This document shows positions 18,726 through 27,642 of a DNA stretch of 34,554 bases, one piece after another. The stretch covers positions 1 through 34,554 of the forward strand of contig CAJQQM010000208.1 in assembly GCA_905480485.1 (NCBI GenBank), given 5' to 3'. The notes beneath the pieces are model-generated. The model saw only the letters and a list, made by a program, of their open reading frames with translations, made no database searches and was not told where the DNA came from. The stretch comes from an uncultured Aureispira sp. GTDB taxonomy: Bacteria > Bacteroidota > Bacteroidia > Chitinophagales > Saprospiraceae. A program made the translations under genes and the position numbers. How positions within the stretch are numbered: position 1 is the stretch's first letter; the number at the start of each line of letters is the position of its first letter.

Positions 18726-18900
18726 CGTATCGAAGTTCTTAAATTAGAGGTATCAAAAGACATTAGGTCAATTGATGCTAGACTTATCTGTGCGGGGGCA
18801 AAGCGTTTTCTAGCTTTATCTAGAGATACTAATATACCTTTTTTTGACCAATCAACGGGCTTAATTTAGAAAACTTTAACTTTTTTAACAGCCTTGTTTT

Positions 18901-18940
18901 CAATAAAAAAAGCAGTTCTATACCGAAGTATGGAACTGCT
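18901..18940 (-). terminator. Rho-independent terminator of the citrate synthase gene
   Basis: Positions 18911-18940 form a 13-bp stem (one G-U pair) with a CGAA loop. On the minus strand it is followed directly by a run of six U at 18905-18910. It lies 43 bases past the stop of the citrate synthase gene and has the full hairpin-plus-U-tract form. Confidence 0.9.
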
Positions 18941-18982
18941 CAATTAATCGTACGAAGAAAATAGATCTTTTGTGTATTTACG

Positions 18983-20311
18983 TTATTCTTTCGGTGTAGC
19001 TGTATTTTTATTAATCAATTGCTTTATAGCGGTTGAAGTTAATGATTTTGGACGCTCAAGTGGCATGCCTAAAGCACGAGACCAAACGCCTGATGCCAAA
19101 ACACCCATCGCTCTAGAAACACCAAACAAAACCGTGTAGTAGCTAAAATCTTTAAGACCATAGTGCATCAATAAACAACCTGAATGCGCATCTACATTTG
19201 GCCAAGGGTTTTTAACCTTGCCTAAGTCTTGCAATAGCGGTGGAACAATGTCAAATAATTTCCAAACAATCTTTACAATTGGATCATCTTGAATATAGTC
19301 TTCGGCAAAAACACGTTGCGCCATATATCTTGGGTCGGGTTGACGCAATACAGCATGGCCATAACCAGGAATCACTTTTCCTTCGGCTAATGTTTTGTTG
19401 ATATAATCAGTGATTTGGTCAGAACTCGGAGTATCTGTTCCTAATTCAGATACCATGTTTAGAATCCACTTAACCACTTCTTGCGTAGCCAAGCCGTGCA
19501 AAGGGCCAGCTAAGGCATTCATACCTGCAGATAATGAATAATATGGGTCGCTGAGTGTAGAACCTACTAAGTGCGTGGTGTGTGCTGATGCATTTCCACC
19601 TTCATGGTCGGCATGAATGGTGAGATATAGTCGCATCAAGCTCATAAAATCAGGATTGTCACTCACGCCAAGCATGTGCGCAAAATTAGCTCCCCAATCC
19701 AATTCAGGGTCCGGAGCAATATGGTCTCCGTTTTTGTAGCTTCTACGATAGATATAAGCAGCAACTCTAGGTAGGCTTGCTACCAAATTCATCGTATCTT
19801 CATAGTAGGCATCCCAATGATCTTTTTTGCTGATACCTTCAGCATAGCGTTTGGCAAACACACTGTCTGTTTGCATCGACAAAATAGCAGCGCTAAATTG
19901 TGTCATAGGATGTGTATCTGTTGGCATTGAATCCAACATCTTAAAGGTATGATCTGGTACTTCGCTACGTTTTTTCCATTCGTCAGTAAGCCATTTTACC
20001 TCTCTTGCGGTTGGGATTTCTCCGACTAACATTAGCCAAAATAAACCTTCGGGTAGTGGTTCTTTACATCCTTCAGCCTTGGGCAATGCTTTACGTAATT
20101 GGCGTATAGAATAACCTCTAAATCGTATACCTTCATAGGCGTCGAGTTCTGAGGTTTCCCAAATCATGCTTTTCATCCCACGCATTCCACCAAACATTTG
20201 GCGGACTTGAATTTTGTCCACGACCATATCGCCGTGTTCTTTTAGCATTGTTTTATTTTCTTCGAAAAGAGCGATTGCTTTTTCTTTGAACTTCTGTTTT
20301 AAAATATCCAT
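18983..20311 (-). CDS. gltA: Citrate synthase, eukaryotic/mitochondrial-like type
   Basis: This 442-residue enzyme condenses acetyl-CoA with oxaloacetate in the first TCA-cycle step. It is close to the mitochondrial type. The catalytic triad is visible as His272 in AGPLHGLA, His319 in PGYGHAVLR and Asp374 in PNVDAHSG, almost at the numbering of the pig heart enzyme. The segment HADHEGGNASAHTTHLVGS (233-251) is also characteristic of that type rather than of hexameric Gram-negative GltA. It would therefore be expected to be a dimer without NADH allostery (inference). The gene is monocistronic, with its own terminator and a palindrome-bearing promoter region (20368-20388). RmlA lies upstream on the same strand, 162 bases away. 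Confidence 0.96.
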   Translation of the reverse strand: MDILKQKFKEKAIALFEENKTMLKEHGDMVVDKIQVRQMFGGMRGMKSMIWETSELDAYEGIRFRGYSIRQLRKALPKAEGCKEPLPEGLFWLMLVGEIPTAREVKWLTDEWKKRSEVPDHTFKMLDSMPTDTHPMTQFSAAILSMQTDSVFAKRYAEGISKKDHWDAYYEDTMNLVASLPRVAAYIYRRSYKNGDHIAPDPELDWGANFAHMLGVSDNPDFMSLMRLYLTIHADHEGGNASAHTTHLVGSTLSDPYYSLSAGMNALAGPLHGLATQEVVKWILNMVSELGTDTPSSDQITDYINKTLAEGKVIPGYGHAVLRQPDPRYMAQRVFAEDYIQDDPIVKIVWKLFDIVPPLLQDLGKVKNPWPNVDAHSGCLLMHYGLKDFSYYTVLFGVSRAMGVLASGVWSRALGMPLERPKSLTSTAIKQLINKNTATPKE

Positions 20312-20367
20312 TGACTGTTAAATCTTTAAAATATGATACGAAATAGGGTATTTTCAAGTTTATTTAC

Positions 20368-20388
20368 TTGCATTTAAATGCAAAAATA
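20368..20388 (-). promoter_or_regulatory. Perfect 16-bp palindrome overlapping a candidate -7 box of gltA
   Basis: TTGCATTTAAATGCAA (20368-20383) is a perfect palindrome 57 bases upstream of the citrate synthase start. It overlaps TATTTTTG (20388-20381 on the minus strand), which fits the Bacteroidota TAnnTTTG -7 box. A good -33 TTG was not found at the expected spacing. The placement suits an operator for a dimeric repressor, but no regulator is identified. Confidence 0.4.
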
Positions 20389-20473
20389 AGGATGTAAAAA
20401 TAAAAAAAAATGTTAGAAATTATACTTATGGATGGACCAAAAAAAGAATTTCTAGTACTTGTGAGACAGGCGT

Positions 20474-21334
20474 TTATTCCAACAATTTAGCCAGATAGGC
20501 TCCATAGCCACTTTTTTTGTACTTTTCAGCGGATTCTTTTAGTTTGTCTCGGTCAATATATCCCTCCTCAAAGGCTACTTCTTCGATGCAACCTACTTTT
20601 AATCCTTGTCTTTCTTCAATTACTTCTATAAACTGACCAGCCTGCATCAACGATTTGTGGGTGCCGGTATCTAGCCAAGCAACGCCTCTGCCGAGAGGAA
20701 TTACTTTTAGTTTTCCTTGTTCTAAATAATGCTTGTTTACATCTGTAATTTCATATTCACCGCGAGCACTTGGCTCTAAGTTTTTGGCAATTTCTACCAC
20801 TGAATTGTCGTAGAAGTATAAACCAGGAATCGCATAATTTGACTTTGGTTTTGCTGGTTTTTCTTCAATCGAATAGGCGATGTTGTCCTCGTCAAAGGCA
20901 ACCACGCCATAGCGTTCAGGGTCGGCTACAGGATAAGCAAAAACACATCCACCTGCTGGTTTAATGCCTTTCTTTAGAGCTTTATTTAAGCTACTGCCGT
21001 AAAAAATATTGTCGCCAAGTATAAGCGCTACATCATCCTCACCAATAAATGATTCTCCAAGCACGAAGGCTTGGGCCAATCCATTAGGGACTACTTGTTC
21101 TTTGTATTGAATAGTACAACCAATTTGGGATCCGTCGCCCAAGAGTTTCTTGAAATTAGGCAGGTCGTGTGGTGTCGAGATAATTAAAATTTCACGGATT
21201 CCAGCCTTCATTATAATAGATAAAGGATAATAAATCATTGGTTTGTCGTGAATCGGCATCAACTGCTTACTAACGGCAATTGTTAGAGGATGTAGTCTTG
21301 TTCCGGAGCCTCCGGCTAAAATGATTCCTTTCAT
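20474..21334 (-). CDS. rmlA: Glucose-1-phosphate thymidylyltransferase RmlA
   Basis: This 286-residue enzyme makes dTDP-glucose from glucose 1-phosphate and dTTP, the first step towards dTDP-L-rhamnose and other dTDP-sugars. The nucleotide-binding motif GGSGTRLHP lies at residues 8-16, GDNIFYG near 107-113 and the [19 protein letters not shown] block near 157-175. All are hallmark RmlA sequences, and the length is normal. The other rml genes are not in the window. The GT2 fusion at 12261-14270 is of the rhamnosyltransferase type and could use the end product, but the two are not linked in one operon. The divergent PorE-like gene starts 378 bases upstream. Confidence 0.96.
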   Translation of the reverse strand: MKGIILAGGSGTRLHPLTIAVSKQLMPIHDKPMIYYPLSIIMKAGIREILIISTPHDLPNFKKLLGDGSQIGCTIQYKEQVVPNGLAQAFVLGESFIGEDDVALILGDNIFYGSSLNKALKKGIKPAGGCVFAYPVADPERYGVVAFDEDNIAYSIEEKPAKPKSNYAIPGLYFYDNSVVEIAKNLEPSARGEYEITDVNKHYLEQGKLKVIPLGRGVAWLDTGTHKSLMQAGQFIEVIEERQGLKVGCIEEVAFEEGYIDRDKLKESAEKYKKSGYGAYLAKLLE

Positions 21335-21712
21335 ATTGATTAAATGGAATTTGATTACTGGAAAAATAGTTCTTAGTTTAATAGATGCCCTATGCTGAAG
21401 TATGGACTAGAGTATAAGGTTAGGTTGTGCTTTGTGTTGGTAGACTATAGATTAGCACAGTTTAGATGTGTACAAACATAAAAAAAAATATAGTAGTGAG
21501 CTAAAACAAATTAAATTATTATTGTAAATCTTTTTTTTAGACCAAAATATGTGTCGTTCTATACAATATCAAACTATTATCTTTATTATTGTTATAATAA
21601 TATGTATTTTGTGTGTTGTTGAATATTAGGCAATTTTAGTCAACGCCTTTTTAGCTATATCTATTTGAATCCAACCTTAGCTGCCTGCAGGCAGCATTAA
21701 ATTACAATACCA
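21335..21712. other. Divergent intergenic region between rmlA and the PorE-like pair
   Basis: The 378-bp stretch is AT-rich and has no gene-like frame. It holds a minus-strand TATGTTTG (21480-21473) that fits the -7 consensus for rmlA without a well-spaced TTG, a run of nine A at 21480-21488, and the 16-bp palindrome at 21680-21695. Confidence 0.6.
21680..21695. promoter_or_regulatory. Perfect 16-bp GC-rich palindrome before the PorE-like gene
   Basis: GCTGCCTGCAGGCAGC is self-complementary over all 16 bases and ends 17 bases before the start codon at 21713. It could be a protein-binding site or, in RNA, a short hairpin in the leader. It stands out by GC content from the AT-rich surroundings. 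Confidence 0.45.
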
Positions 21713-23767
21713 ATGAGGATGTCCCAACTGCTGCTGTTTCTCTGTTTTATTTTTGCTGCAAATGCTTTTGCACAAAATACAATGCCTTGGAAGAAGCGTG
21801 TAAAGCTTGCGCAAGATTATGAAAAATCTGGCGATTATTATCAAGCTGCCATTTTTTATGAAGGCGTTTATGCCGAAAAACCGGATAAAGAAGAATTTGC
21901 CTACAAAGCAGGAAATTGTTTTTACAAACTCAGAGATTACGTCAATACCATCAAATCACTTGAAGTTATCAAGGATAAAAATGATAGCTATGACAAACCC
22001 GGGTTTAAATACGCCCAGGCCCTCAAACAAAACGGACAGCCCGATGCAGCTAAAAAAGCTTTTGAATCATTCTTAAAATCATACCCTGCCAACAAAAAAG
22101 ATTTTGAAGATATTAAACGCATTTGTGAGAACGAAATAAAAGGCTGTGATTTTGCTCTCAAAATTAATGATTTAACGAATCCTGCCATAACCGTAGCGCT
22201 ATTAGACGCTAAAATCAATACCAATAAAACGGAATTTGCCCCCTTTATGTCGGCAAGTAATGACTTTTACTTTTCTTCGACTATCGATGGTAATTCTAGG
22301 GTTTTTACATCCAAAAAGTCAGGGGAAAATTGGTTGCGTCCAAAGCTACCTACCTTTCTAGAAGGAGTTGCTGAAATGCCGCATATCGGTAATTTAGTTA
22401 TTTCTGAAAGCGGTGATCGTTTATACTTTACTCAATGTATGCTCGAAGACGGCGCCCCCTTTTGTTCAATTTATTGTATGACCAAAGGCAATGACGATGT
22501 TTGGTCGGTACCCGTAAAATTGCCCGATTATATCAATCAAGAGGGTAGCAATACAACACATCCACACATTGTCCATACTGATGACAAAGAGATTTTATAC
22601 TTTGTATCTAACAGAGAAGGAGGAAAAGGAGGTCTTGATATATGGTTCACTACGCGTTCTTTGATAAGCCAAAGTAACAATTACACTTTGCCTAAAAATT
22701 TAGGACGTAATATTAACACCAAAGGTAATGAGGTAACTCCTTTTTTCAACAAAGAAGAAAATGTACTGTATTTTAGTTCTAATGGTTGGATTACCGCAGG
22801 CGGTTATGATGTGTTTAAATCAGCCGGTCAGAAATTAGAATGGGAAATAGCCCAAAATTTAGGTTTTCCTGTTAATTCATTTGCCGATGATTTGTATTTT
22901 TCTAAGGATGAACAAGAGGGCAGTGGTTTTTTTGTGTCCAATCGCTTATTAGCCCCTAAACGGGTAGCAACTACCGACGATGATATATTTTCATTCGGTG
23001 TTAATAATACAATAATTACTGTTAGTGGCATTATTAGTGATCCAGATATGTCTTCGGGCGCTCTTAGAGATGTTGATATCAAGTTGTATTCAGAAGGTGA
23101 GCTACTTGAGGAACAAATGTTAGCGTCTGCTGAATATAGGTTTAAACTTTTGTCCCCTAAAGTGTATTCAATCGAAATTGCCAAACCAGGTTATGAGTCA
23201 GAAAGTTTTGATATAAATACAGGTTCATTTGATCAATCTGAGGATATTATCAAAAATATAGATTTGAAGCGGCCCGCTGTTGCTGTGGAGGAAGACCCTG
23301 TGGTGGAGGAAGACCCTGTGGTTGAAGAAGACCCTGTGGTTGAAGAAGACCCTGTGGTGGAGGAAGAACCTGTGGTGGAGGAAGAACCTGTGGTTGAAGA
23401 GATAACAGAAAATACGAATATGGTTGGTACCGTATTTAAGATTCAGGTAGCTGCAGTACGTAACTACAAAAGCTACAAATATACATCATTAAAAGACTAT
23501 GGTGCTATGCAATTTGAAGATATTGATGCAGGAATCAGAAGGGTTATGTTGGTGCCAAATGCATTAAGTCAAGATGGTTTGCAGGGATTTGATAGCAAAG
23601 AAGATGCGCTCAATACACTCAATCAAATTATTTTTAATACCCGTTTTGAGACAGCCTTTGTGATACAGATTACGAATGGTGAACGGGTAGGAGATGGTTT
23701 TAGGTCCTTGGAAGAATTTGAATCTTCTGATGCGGAAGGTGATACGGATGATTATGAAGGCTTTTAG
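21713..23767 (+). CDS. PorE-like TPR/PD40 beta-propeller protein with C-terminal SPOR-like domain
   Basis: This 684-residue protein has a signal peptide (1-20, AFA-Q) and TPR-like helices (about 25-140). A PD40-type beta-propeller follows (about 165-435, motifs YFVSNREGGKGGLDIWF and LYFSSNGW), then a carboxypeptidase-regulatory-like domain (about 445-527). An acidic linker of VEEDPV repeats (525-563) leads to a C-terminal domain (575-664). The pattern FKIQVAAV...Y...G...RVML...FVI resembles SPOR peptidoglycan-binding domains. The first three domains match the order in PorE of the type IX secretion system, which however ends in an OmpA-type peptidoglycan-binding domain. It likely sits in the periplasm and binds the cell wall. 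The next gene is a full-length paralogue, 75 bases downstream, and both end in DYEGF. Confidence 0.75.
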   Translation: MRMSQLLLFLCFIFAANAFAQNTMPWKKRVKLAQDYEKSGDYYQAAIFYEGVYAEKPDKEEFAYKAGNCFYKLRDYVNTIKSLEVIKDKNDSYDKPGFKYAQALKQNGQPDAAKKAFESFLKSYPANKKDFEDIKRICENEIKGCDFALKINDLTNPAITVALLDAKINTNKTEFAPFMSASNDFYFSSTIDGNSRVFTSKKSGENWLRPKLPTFLEGVAEMPHIGNLVISESGDRLYFTQCMLEDGAPFCSIYCMTKGNDDVWSVPVKLPDYINQEGSNTTHPHIVHTDDKEILYFVSNREGGKGGLDIWFTTRSLISQSNNYTLPKNLGRNINTKGNEVTPFFNKEENVLYFSSNGWITAGGYDVFKSAGQKLEWEIAQNLGFPVNSFADDLYFSKDEQEGSGFFVSNRLLAPKRVATTDDDIFSFGVNNTIITVSGIISDPDMSSGALRDVDIKLYSEGELLEEQMLASAEYRFKLLSPKVYSIEIAKPGYESESFDINTGSFDQSEDIIKNIDLKRPAVAVEEDPVVEEDPVVEEDPVVEEDPVVEEEPVVEEEPVVEEITENTNMVGTVFKIQVAAVRNYKSYKYTSLKDYGAMQFEDIDAGIRRVMLVPNALSQDGLQGFDSKEDALNTLNQIIFNTRFETAFVIQITNGERVGDGFRSLEEFESSDAEGDTDDYEGF
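23285..23401 (+). repeat. 18-bp tandem repeat encoding the VEEDPV linker
   Basis: Six and a half copies of an 18-bp unit run without interruption within the first PorE-like gene. Units 1-2 and 3-4 are near-identical pairs that differ by GAG/GAA and GTG/GTT codons, and units 5-6 change Asp to Glu. In-frame change in copy number would only alter linker length. The downstream paralogue lacks it. Confidence 0.95.
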
Positions 23768-23842
23768 ATTTTTCTTGGATAAAGTAGCCCCTTGAGCTTT
23801 TATTTTCACTGTACCTCAAGCCACCGTAAATTTTTAGATAGC

Positions 23843-26080
23843 ATGTTCAATTTGCTAATTATTCTGATACTTTCATCCCTAACCTACGTTATTGATGCCC
23901 AAGAATCTACTTGGAGGAAAGAACTCAAGACAGCGCAAGAGTATCAAATTGTAAATAATTTTTTGGATGCAGGCAATGCATATGCGAATGCCTTTCGTTT
24001 GAATACAGATAAATTAGACTTTGCCGAAAAGGCAGCTGTATGTTATTTAAAGTGTCGACATTACGATGCGGTTAATTCATTACTTCAGCCTGTTTTAGAA
24101 CAATCGTCATCTAATGATAAGATTTTGTATTATAGCGCAATAGCTTTGCAGTACAAAGGTCAATATAAACAGGCTAAAGCGCTTTTCAATTTGTTTTTGC
24201 GCAAATATAGAGGCGAGGACATGGACCTTATGTTGCTAAAAGTTAAACGATGTTTAATACACTGCAATTATAGTCTTCAAGCCTCGAATATTGCCAATTC
24301 AAATGCTACTGTTAAGCATTTAAGCGCTGTAATTAATAGTTCTAAGGCAGAATTTGCTCCACAGGCTTTTGCCGATAATATTCTCTATTTTTCTTCTACT
24401 CGTAGTGGGAATGCCCGTGTTTACAGGACTGTTAGGCAAGATACACAATGGTCAAGCCCTCAAATTCCACCTGTTTACTTAGGAATCTTAGATTATCCTG
24501 ATTTCGGGAATGGTTCTTTTTCTGAAGACGGTCAACGGTATTATTTCACGCAATGCAAGTCTGCTAACGACGGTTCAAATTGTTCGATTTATCTTATGGA
24601 ATTGAAGGGTACAAGTTGGTCGAATCCACAATTATTGCCAAGCTATATTAATGTATCTGGCACGAATACGACACACCCTCATGTGTCAACACAGCTAGGC
24701 TACGAGCTACTGTACTTTGCTTCTAATCGACCTGGAGGCAAAGGGGGGATAGATATTTGGTATAGTACTCGAAAAATTGGAACCAGCCTTGGTAGTTTTA
24801 CCTTGCCCAAAAACGTAGGTCCTCAGATCAATACAGCGGGGGATGAACTAAGTCCCTTTTATCATTTAAAATCAGGATATTTGTATTTTAGTTCTAACGG
24901 ATGGCTTGGCTTAGGAGGTTTAGATATTTTTAAGTCAGAAGGGTTTAAAGTTGATTGGGAGGTGGTTCAAAATCTTGGGGCGCCTATAAATTCATCTACA
25001 GACGATCTATATTTTGTTTTGAACGAAGCACACGGTGGCGCTTATTTAGTGTCTAATCGTACCACATCCACTAAATCTTCTACGATTGATGATGATATTT
25101 TTTATGTTTCCCTATCTAAAAAAGTGCTAAATTTGAGTGGTAAAATCATGAATACTGATTCTTTAGCGATGCCGAATACATTACTTAGGCTGTATGCTTC
25201 AGAAAATGGGCGTTTAGTTTTATTAGATAGTCTTTTTTCACAGGATGGAATTTATGAATTTTCTTCTTTAGATGCAGACAGTACCTATGTTCTTGAGTGT
25301 ATCCATCCTGATTATAAGATATACCGTTTCAATTTTGTAGTAACGGCTCAAAGTGCTACCTATTTTCAAGATGTCATACTTACGCCAATGAAAGAAATGG
25401 CTCCAATAAAACCATTGTCTAAAATGGAGCTTTACTACCTCTTGGTGCCTCAGCGTTATAATGACGAACAACAATACTATGAACTGCCTATTGATGCTGT
25501 TGACCCAGTCAGTCTAGAAAAATACAGTGGGGACACACTTTCTGTCTATTATGAATTAGACGCTCTTGCTGGATTGGCAGACAGAAGGCGTTTGTACTAT
25601 GATAGTAATGGTGTTTTGCAACCTATAAAGGCTAAAGCAGTTGCAATTACTGAATTGTCTCACATAGAGCGGTCTAAAATCTCTATAACTAGCTTGTATG
25701 CTGAAGATGATTCGTTGACCAAATTGGTCTATTATAAGATTCAAGTTGCTGCGGTACGGAATTTTAAAGCAGACAAATATACGCCTTTGTCGGATGTAGG
25801 ACTTGTGGTTTTAGAAAAAGTACCATCGGGTCTACAGCGTGTTTTGCTGGTCGACCATTTAGCAGGTCTCCACCATACAGCAGGTTTTGAACGTAAATCG
25901 AAAGCACTCAATATTCTTGCTTATGTCCTTAAGAATACGCGATTCAAACAAGCATTCGTAATTAAATATAAAGATGGTAAACGCGTGGGTGCAGGCTTTA
26001 GAAGTTGGGACGAATCAGCAGGCTTGGAAACAGGGGCGTTGCCGGATGGGCGTAAGATTATTGATTACGAAGGTTTTTAA
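23843..26080 (+). CDS. Second PorE-like TPR/PD40 protein with C-terminal SPOR-like domain
   Basis: This 745-residue paralogue of the preceding gene has the same order: signal peptide ending VIDAQ, TPR-like region, PD40 propeller (LLYFASNRPGGKGGIDIW and LYFSSNGWLGLGGLDIFKS), carboxypeptidase-regulatory-like domain (NLSGKIMNTDSLAMPN onward) and a C-terminal SPOR-like domain (YKIQVAAVRNFKADKYTPL...). It has a longer, non-repetitive linker of about 115 residues in place of the acidic repeats. I chose the ATG at 23843 because the signal peptide begins there; a TTG at 23792 would add 17 non-hydrophobic residues. It also ends in DYEGF. The two genes are probably co-transcribed, and a terminator follows at once. 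The exact secretion or cell-wall role is inferred from architecture. Confidence 0.75.
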   Translation: MFNLLIILILSSLTYVIDAQESTWRKELKTAQEYQIVNNFLDAGNAYANAFRLNTDKLDFAEKAAVCYLKCRHYDAVNSLLQPVLEQSSSNDKILYYSAIALQYKGQYKQAKALFNLFLRKYRGEDMDLMLLKVKRCLIHCNYSLQASNIANSNATVKHLSAVINSSKAEFAPQAFADNILYFSSTRSGNARVYRTVRQDTQWSSPQIPPVYLGILDYPDFGNGSFSEDGQRYYFTQCKSANDGSNCSIYLMELKGTSWSNPQLLPSYINVSGTNTTHPHVSTQLGYELLYFASNRPGGKGGIDIWYSTRKIGTSLGSFTLPKNVGPQINTAGDELSPFYHLKSGYLYFSSNGWLGLGGLDIFKSEGFKVDWEVVQNLGAPINSSTDDLYFVLNEAHGGAYLVSNRTTSTKSSTIDDDIFYVSLSKKVLNLSGKIMNTDSLAMPNTLLRLYASENGRLVLLDSLFSQDGIYEFSSLDADSTYVLECIHPDYKIYRFNFVVTAQSATYFQDVILTPMKEMAPIKPLSKMELYYLLVPQRYNDEQQYYELPIDAVDPVSLEKYSGDTLSVYYELDALAGLADRRRLYYDSNGVLQPIKAKAVAITELSHIERSKISITSLYAEDDSLTKLVYYKIQVAAVRNFKADKYTPLSDVGLVVLEKVPSGLQRVLLVDHLAGLHHTAGFERKSKALNILAYVLKNTRFKQAFVIKYKDGKRVGAGFRSWDESAGLETGALPDGRKIIDYEGF

Positions 26081-26082
26081 AT

Positions 26083-26112
26083 AAAAAAAAGGGACGGTTG
26101 GCCGTCCCTTTT
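26083..26112. terminator. Bidirectional rho-independent terminator
   Basis: A 7-bp GC-rich stem (26091-26097 with 26102-26108) and TTGG loop is flanked by eight A on the left and four T on the right. It thus serves recA on the minus strand best and the PorE-like pair on the plus strand as well. Confidence 0.93.
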
Positions 26113-26129
26113 AATGTTCTGTAATTGTA

Positions 26130-27179
26130 TTAATCCACTTTTTCTTCTGTTAGGCTTTCTTCGTAGACTTCGCCATTCAATTTGGCACGTATTTTAGCCT
26201 CTACTTCTTCAGCGACTTCAGGATTATCTAGCATGAATTGTTTGGCAGCTTCTCTTCCTTGTGCAATTTTCCCATCTCCGTAACCGTACCAAGCACCACT
26301 TTTACTCAAGATACCAAATTCGGTTCCTAGGTCAACAATTTCTCCTGATTTGGAAATGCCTTCGCCATACATAATGTCGAATTCTGCAATCTGGAATGGA
26401 GGGGCAAGTTTATTTTTTACAATTTTAACTTTAACATGGTTTCCCATAACCTTGCCTTCGCGATCTTTTATAGCACCGCCAGAACGTCTAATATCTAAAC
26501 GCTGAGAGGCATAGAACTTGAGTGCATTACCGCCGGTAGTTGTCTCAGGGTTGCCAAACATCACGCCTATTTTTTCTCGTAATTGATTGATAAATATGCA
26601 GCAACAGTTGGTTTTGCTAATGGCACCTGCTAGTTTTCGCATAGCTTGAGACATTAAACGAGCCTGTAAGCCCATCTTAGAATCACCCATTTCTCCTTCA
26701 ATTTCACTTCGCGGAACTAAAGCAGCGACAGAATCAACGACTAATATATCAATGGCGCCGGAACGAATTAAACCCTCTGCAATTTCTAGTGCTTGTTCGC
26801 CATAATCAGGTTGTGCGAATATAAGGGCATCGACGTCAATACCAAGACTTTCGGCATAAAAACGGTCGAAAGCATGTTCTGCATCCACGAACGCGGCAAT
26901 TCCGCCCTTCTTTTGGCACTCTGCAATTGCGTGTAGGGCAATAGTTGTTTTACCAGAAGATTCTGGTCCGTATATCTCGATGATACGTCCCTTTGGAAAT
27001 CCATTGGTACCTAAGGATATATCTAGTGCTACCGAACCGGTAGAGATAGCCTCTATTTTTTCTACGGGTTCATCGCCCAAACGCATGACGGCACCCTTAC
27101 CGTATGTTTTTTTGAGACGATCTAATGTGGTTTGTAGGGCTTTTAGTTTGTTGCTGTCTGCTGAGTTCTTTTTTGACAT
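26130..27179 (-). CDS. recA: Recombinase RecA
   Basis: This 349-residue protein is RecA, the ATP-dependent strand-exchange protein of homologous recombination and the trigger of LexA self-cleavage where an SOS system exists. The Walker A motif GPESSGKT lies at residues 71-78. The Walker B strand is [18 protein letters not shown] near 142-159, and the [15 protein letters not shown] segment near 214-228 is present. Length and all core motifs are normal. It is transcribed alone, with a promoter at 27258-27288 and a terminator shared with the PorE-like pair. No LexA-type operator was recognised upstream. Confidence 0.98.
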   Translation of the reverse strand: MSKKNSADSNKLKALQTTLDRLKKTYGKGAVMRLGDEPVEKIEAISTGSVALDISLGTNGFPKGRIIEIYGPESSGKTTIALHAIAECQKKGGIAAFVDAEHAFDRFYAESLGIDVDALIFAQPDYGEQALEIAEGLIRSGAIDILVVDSVAALVPRSEIEGEMGDSKMGLQARLMSQAMRKLAGAISKTNCCCIFINQLREKIGVMFGNPETTTGGNALKFYASQRLDIRRSGGAIKDREGKVMGNHVKVKIVKNKLAPPFQIAEFDIMYGEGISKSGEIVDLGTEFGILSKSGAWYGYGDGKIAQGREAAKQFMLDNPEVAEEVEAKIRAKLNGEVYEESLTEEKVD

Positions 27180-27257
27180 TCTTACTTGGTTTACTGGTTA
27201 TGTGTTAAAATTGCTAAAACATTTTGTTTGTAATGTTGAGTTTTAATCGTTTAAAAG

Positions 27258-27288
27258 CAAATATAGGACAAGAAACAGTTATTTGCAA
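27258..27288 (-). promoter_or_regulatory. Bacteroidota-type promoter of recA
   Basis: On the minus strand, TTG at 27288-27286 is followed after 20 bases by TATATTTG (27265-27258). This matches the -33 TTG and -7 TAnnTTTG consensus of Bacteroidota housekeeping promoters. Transcription would start near 27251 and give a leader of about 70 bases before the ATG at 27179. Confidence 0.6.
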
Positions 27289-27320
27289 GTTTTTGAACGA
27301 TAATTTAAAACAAATAAAAA

Positions 27321-27367
27321 AATATGTTTTAAAAAATAGCTTTTTGTGCGCAAAAATAAAACATATT
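27321..27367. promoter_or_regulatory. Nested stem-loop in the recA/DUF4837 divergent region
   Basis: A perfect 11-bp inverted repeat (27321-27331 with 27357-27367) encloses a second 6-bp stem (27341-27346 with 27351-27356) with a TGCG loop, leaving a 9-base bulge on one side only. T-rich DNA follows on the plus strand. The remaining part of the 27180-27642 region is AT-rich, without a gene. It also holds a plus-strand TAATTTTG at 27500-27507, a possible -7 box for the DUF4837 gene. Confidence 0.5.
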
Positions 27368-27642
27368 GTTTTATCTATGTGTTTTTTTTGTTTGTTGTCA
27401 GTTTAGATTTTTGGTTGATTAAAATTATTTCGATCAGGATGGTCTTTGATTGTATCGATAAAAATACGACAAATAAGAGATTATGTTTTAGAATATAATT
27501 AATTTTGTAAAGATTCGTGGTTAGCCCAACATTTTTGAGTTTTTGAGCATCTATATAAATGAACTATTAAGCGGCCTTTGTGATTTCTAAACAAAGCAAC
27601 GCTCTTGACAACAAGCTTACTTTTTTTAAAATATACAATATT

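Noticed and set aside
21490-21510. Short likeness (TAGTAGTG...CTAAAA) to the repeat core upstream of rmlA
   Set aside because: The match is broken after 8 bases, lacks the ACTAC arm and CCTCGAG, and is probably chance in AT-rich DNA.
23792-23842. TTG start adding 17 residues to the second PorE-like protein
   Set aside because: The added residues are not part of a signal peptide, whereas the ATG at 23843 begins one directly.
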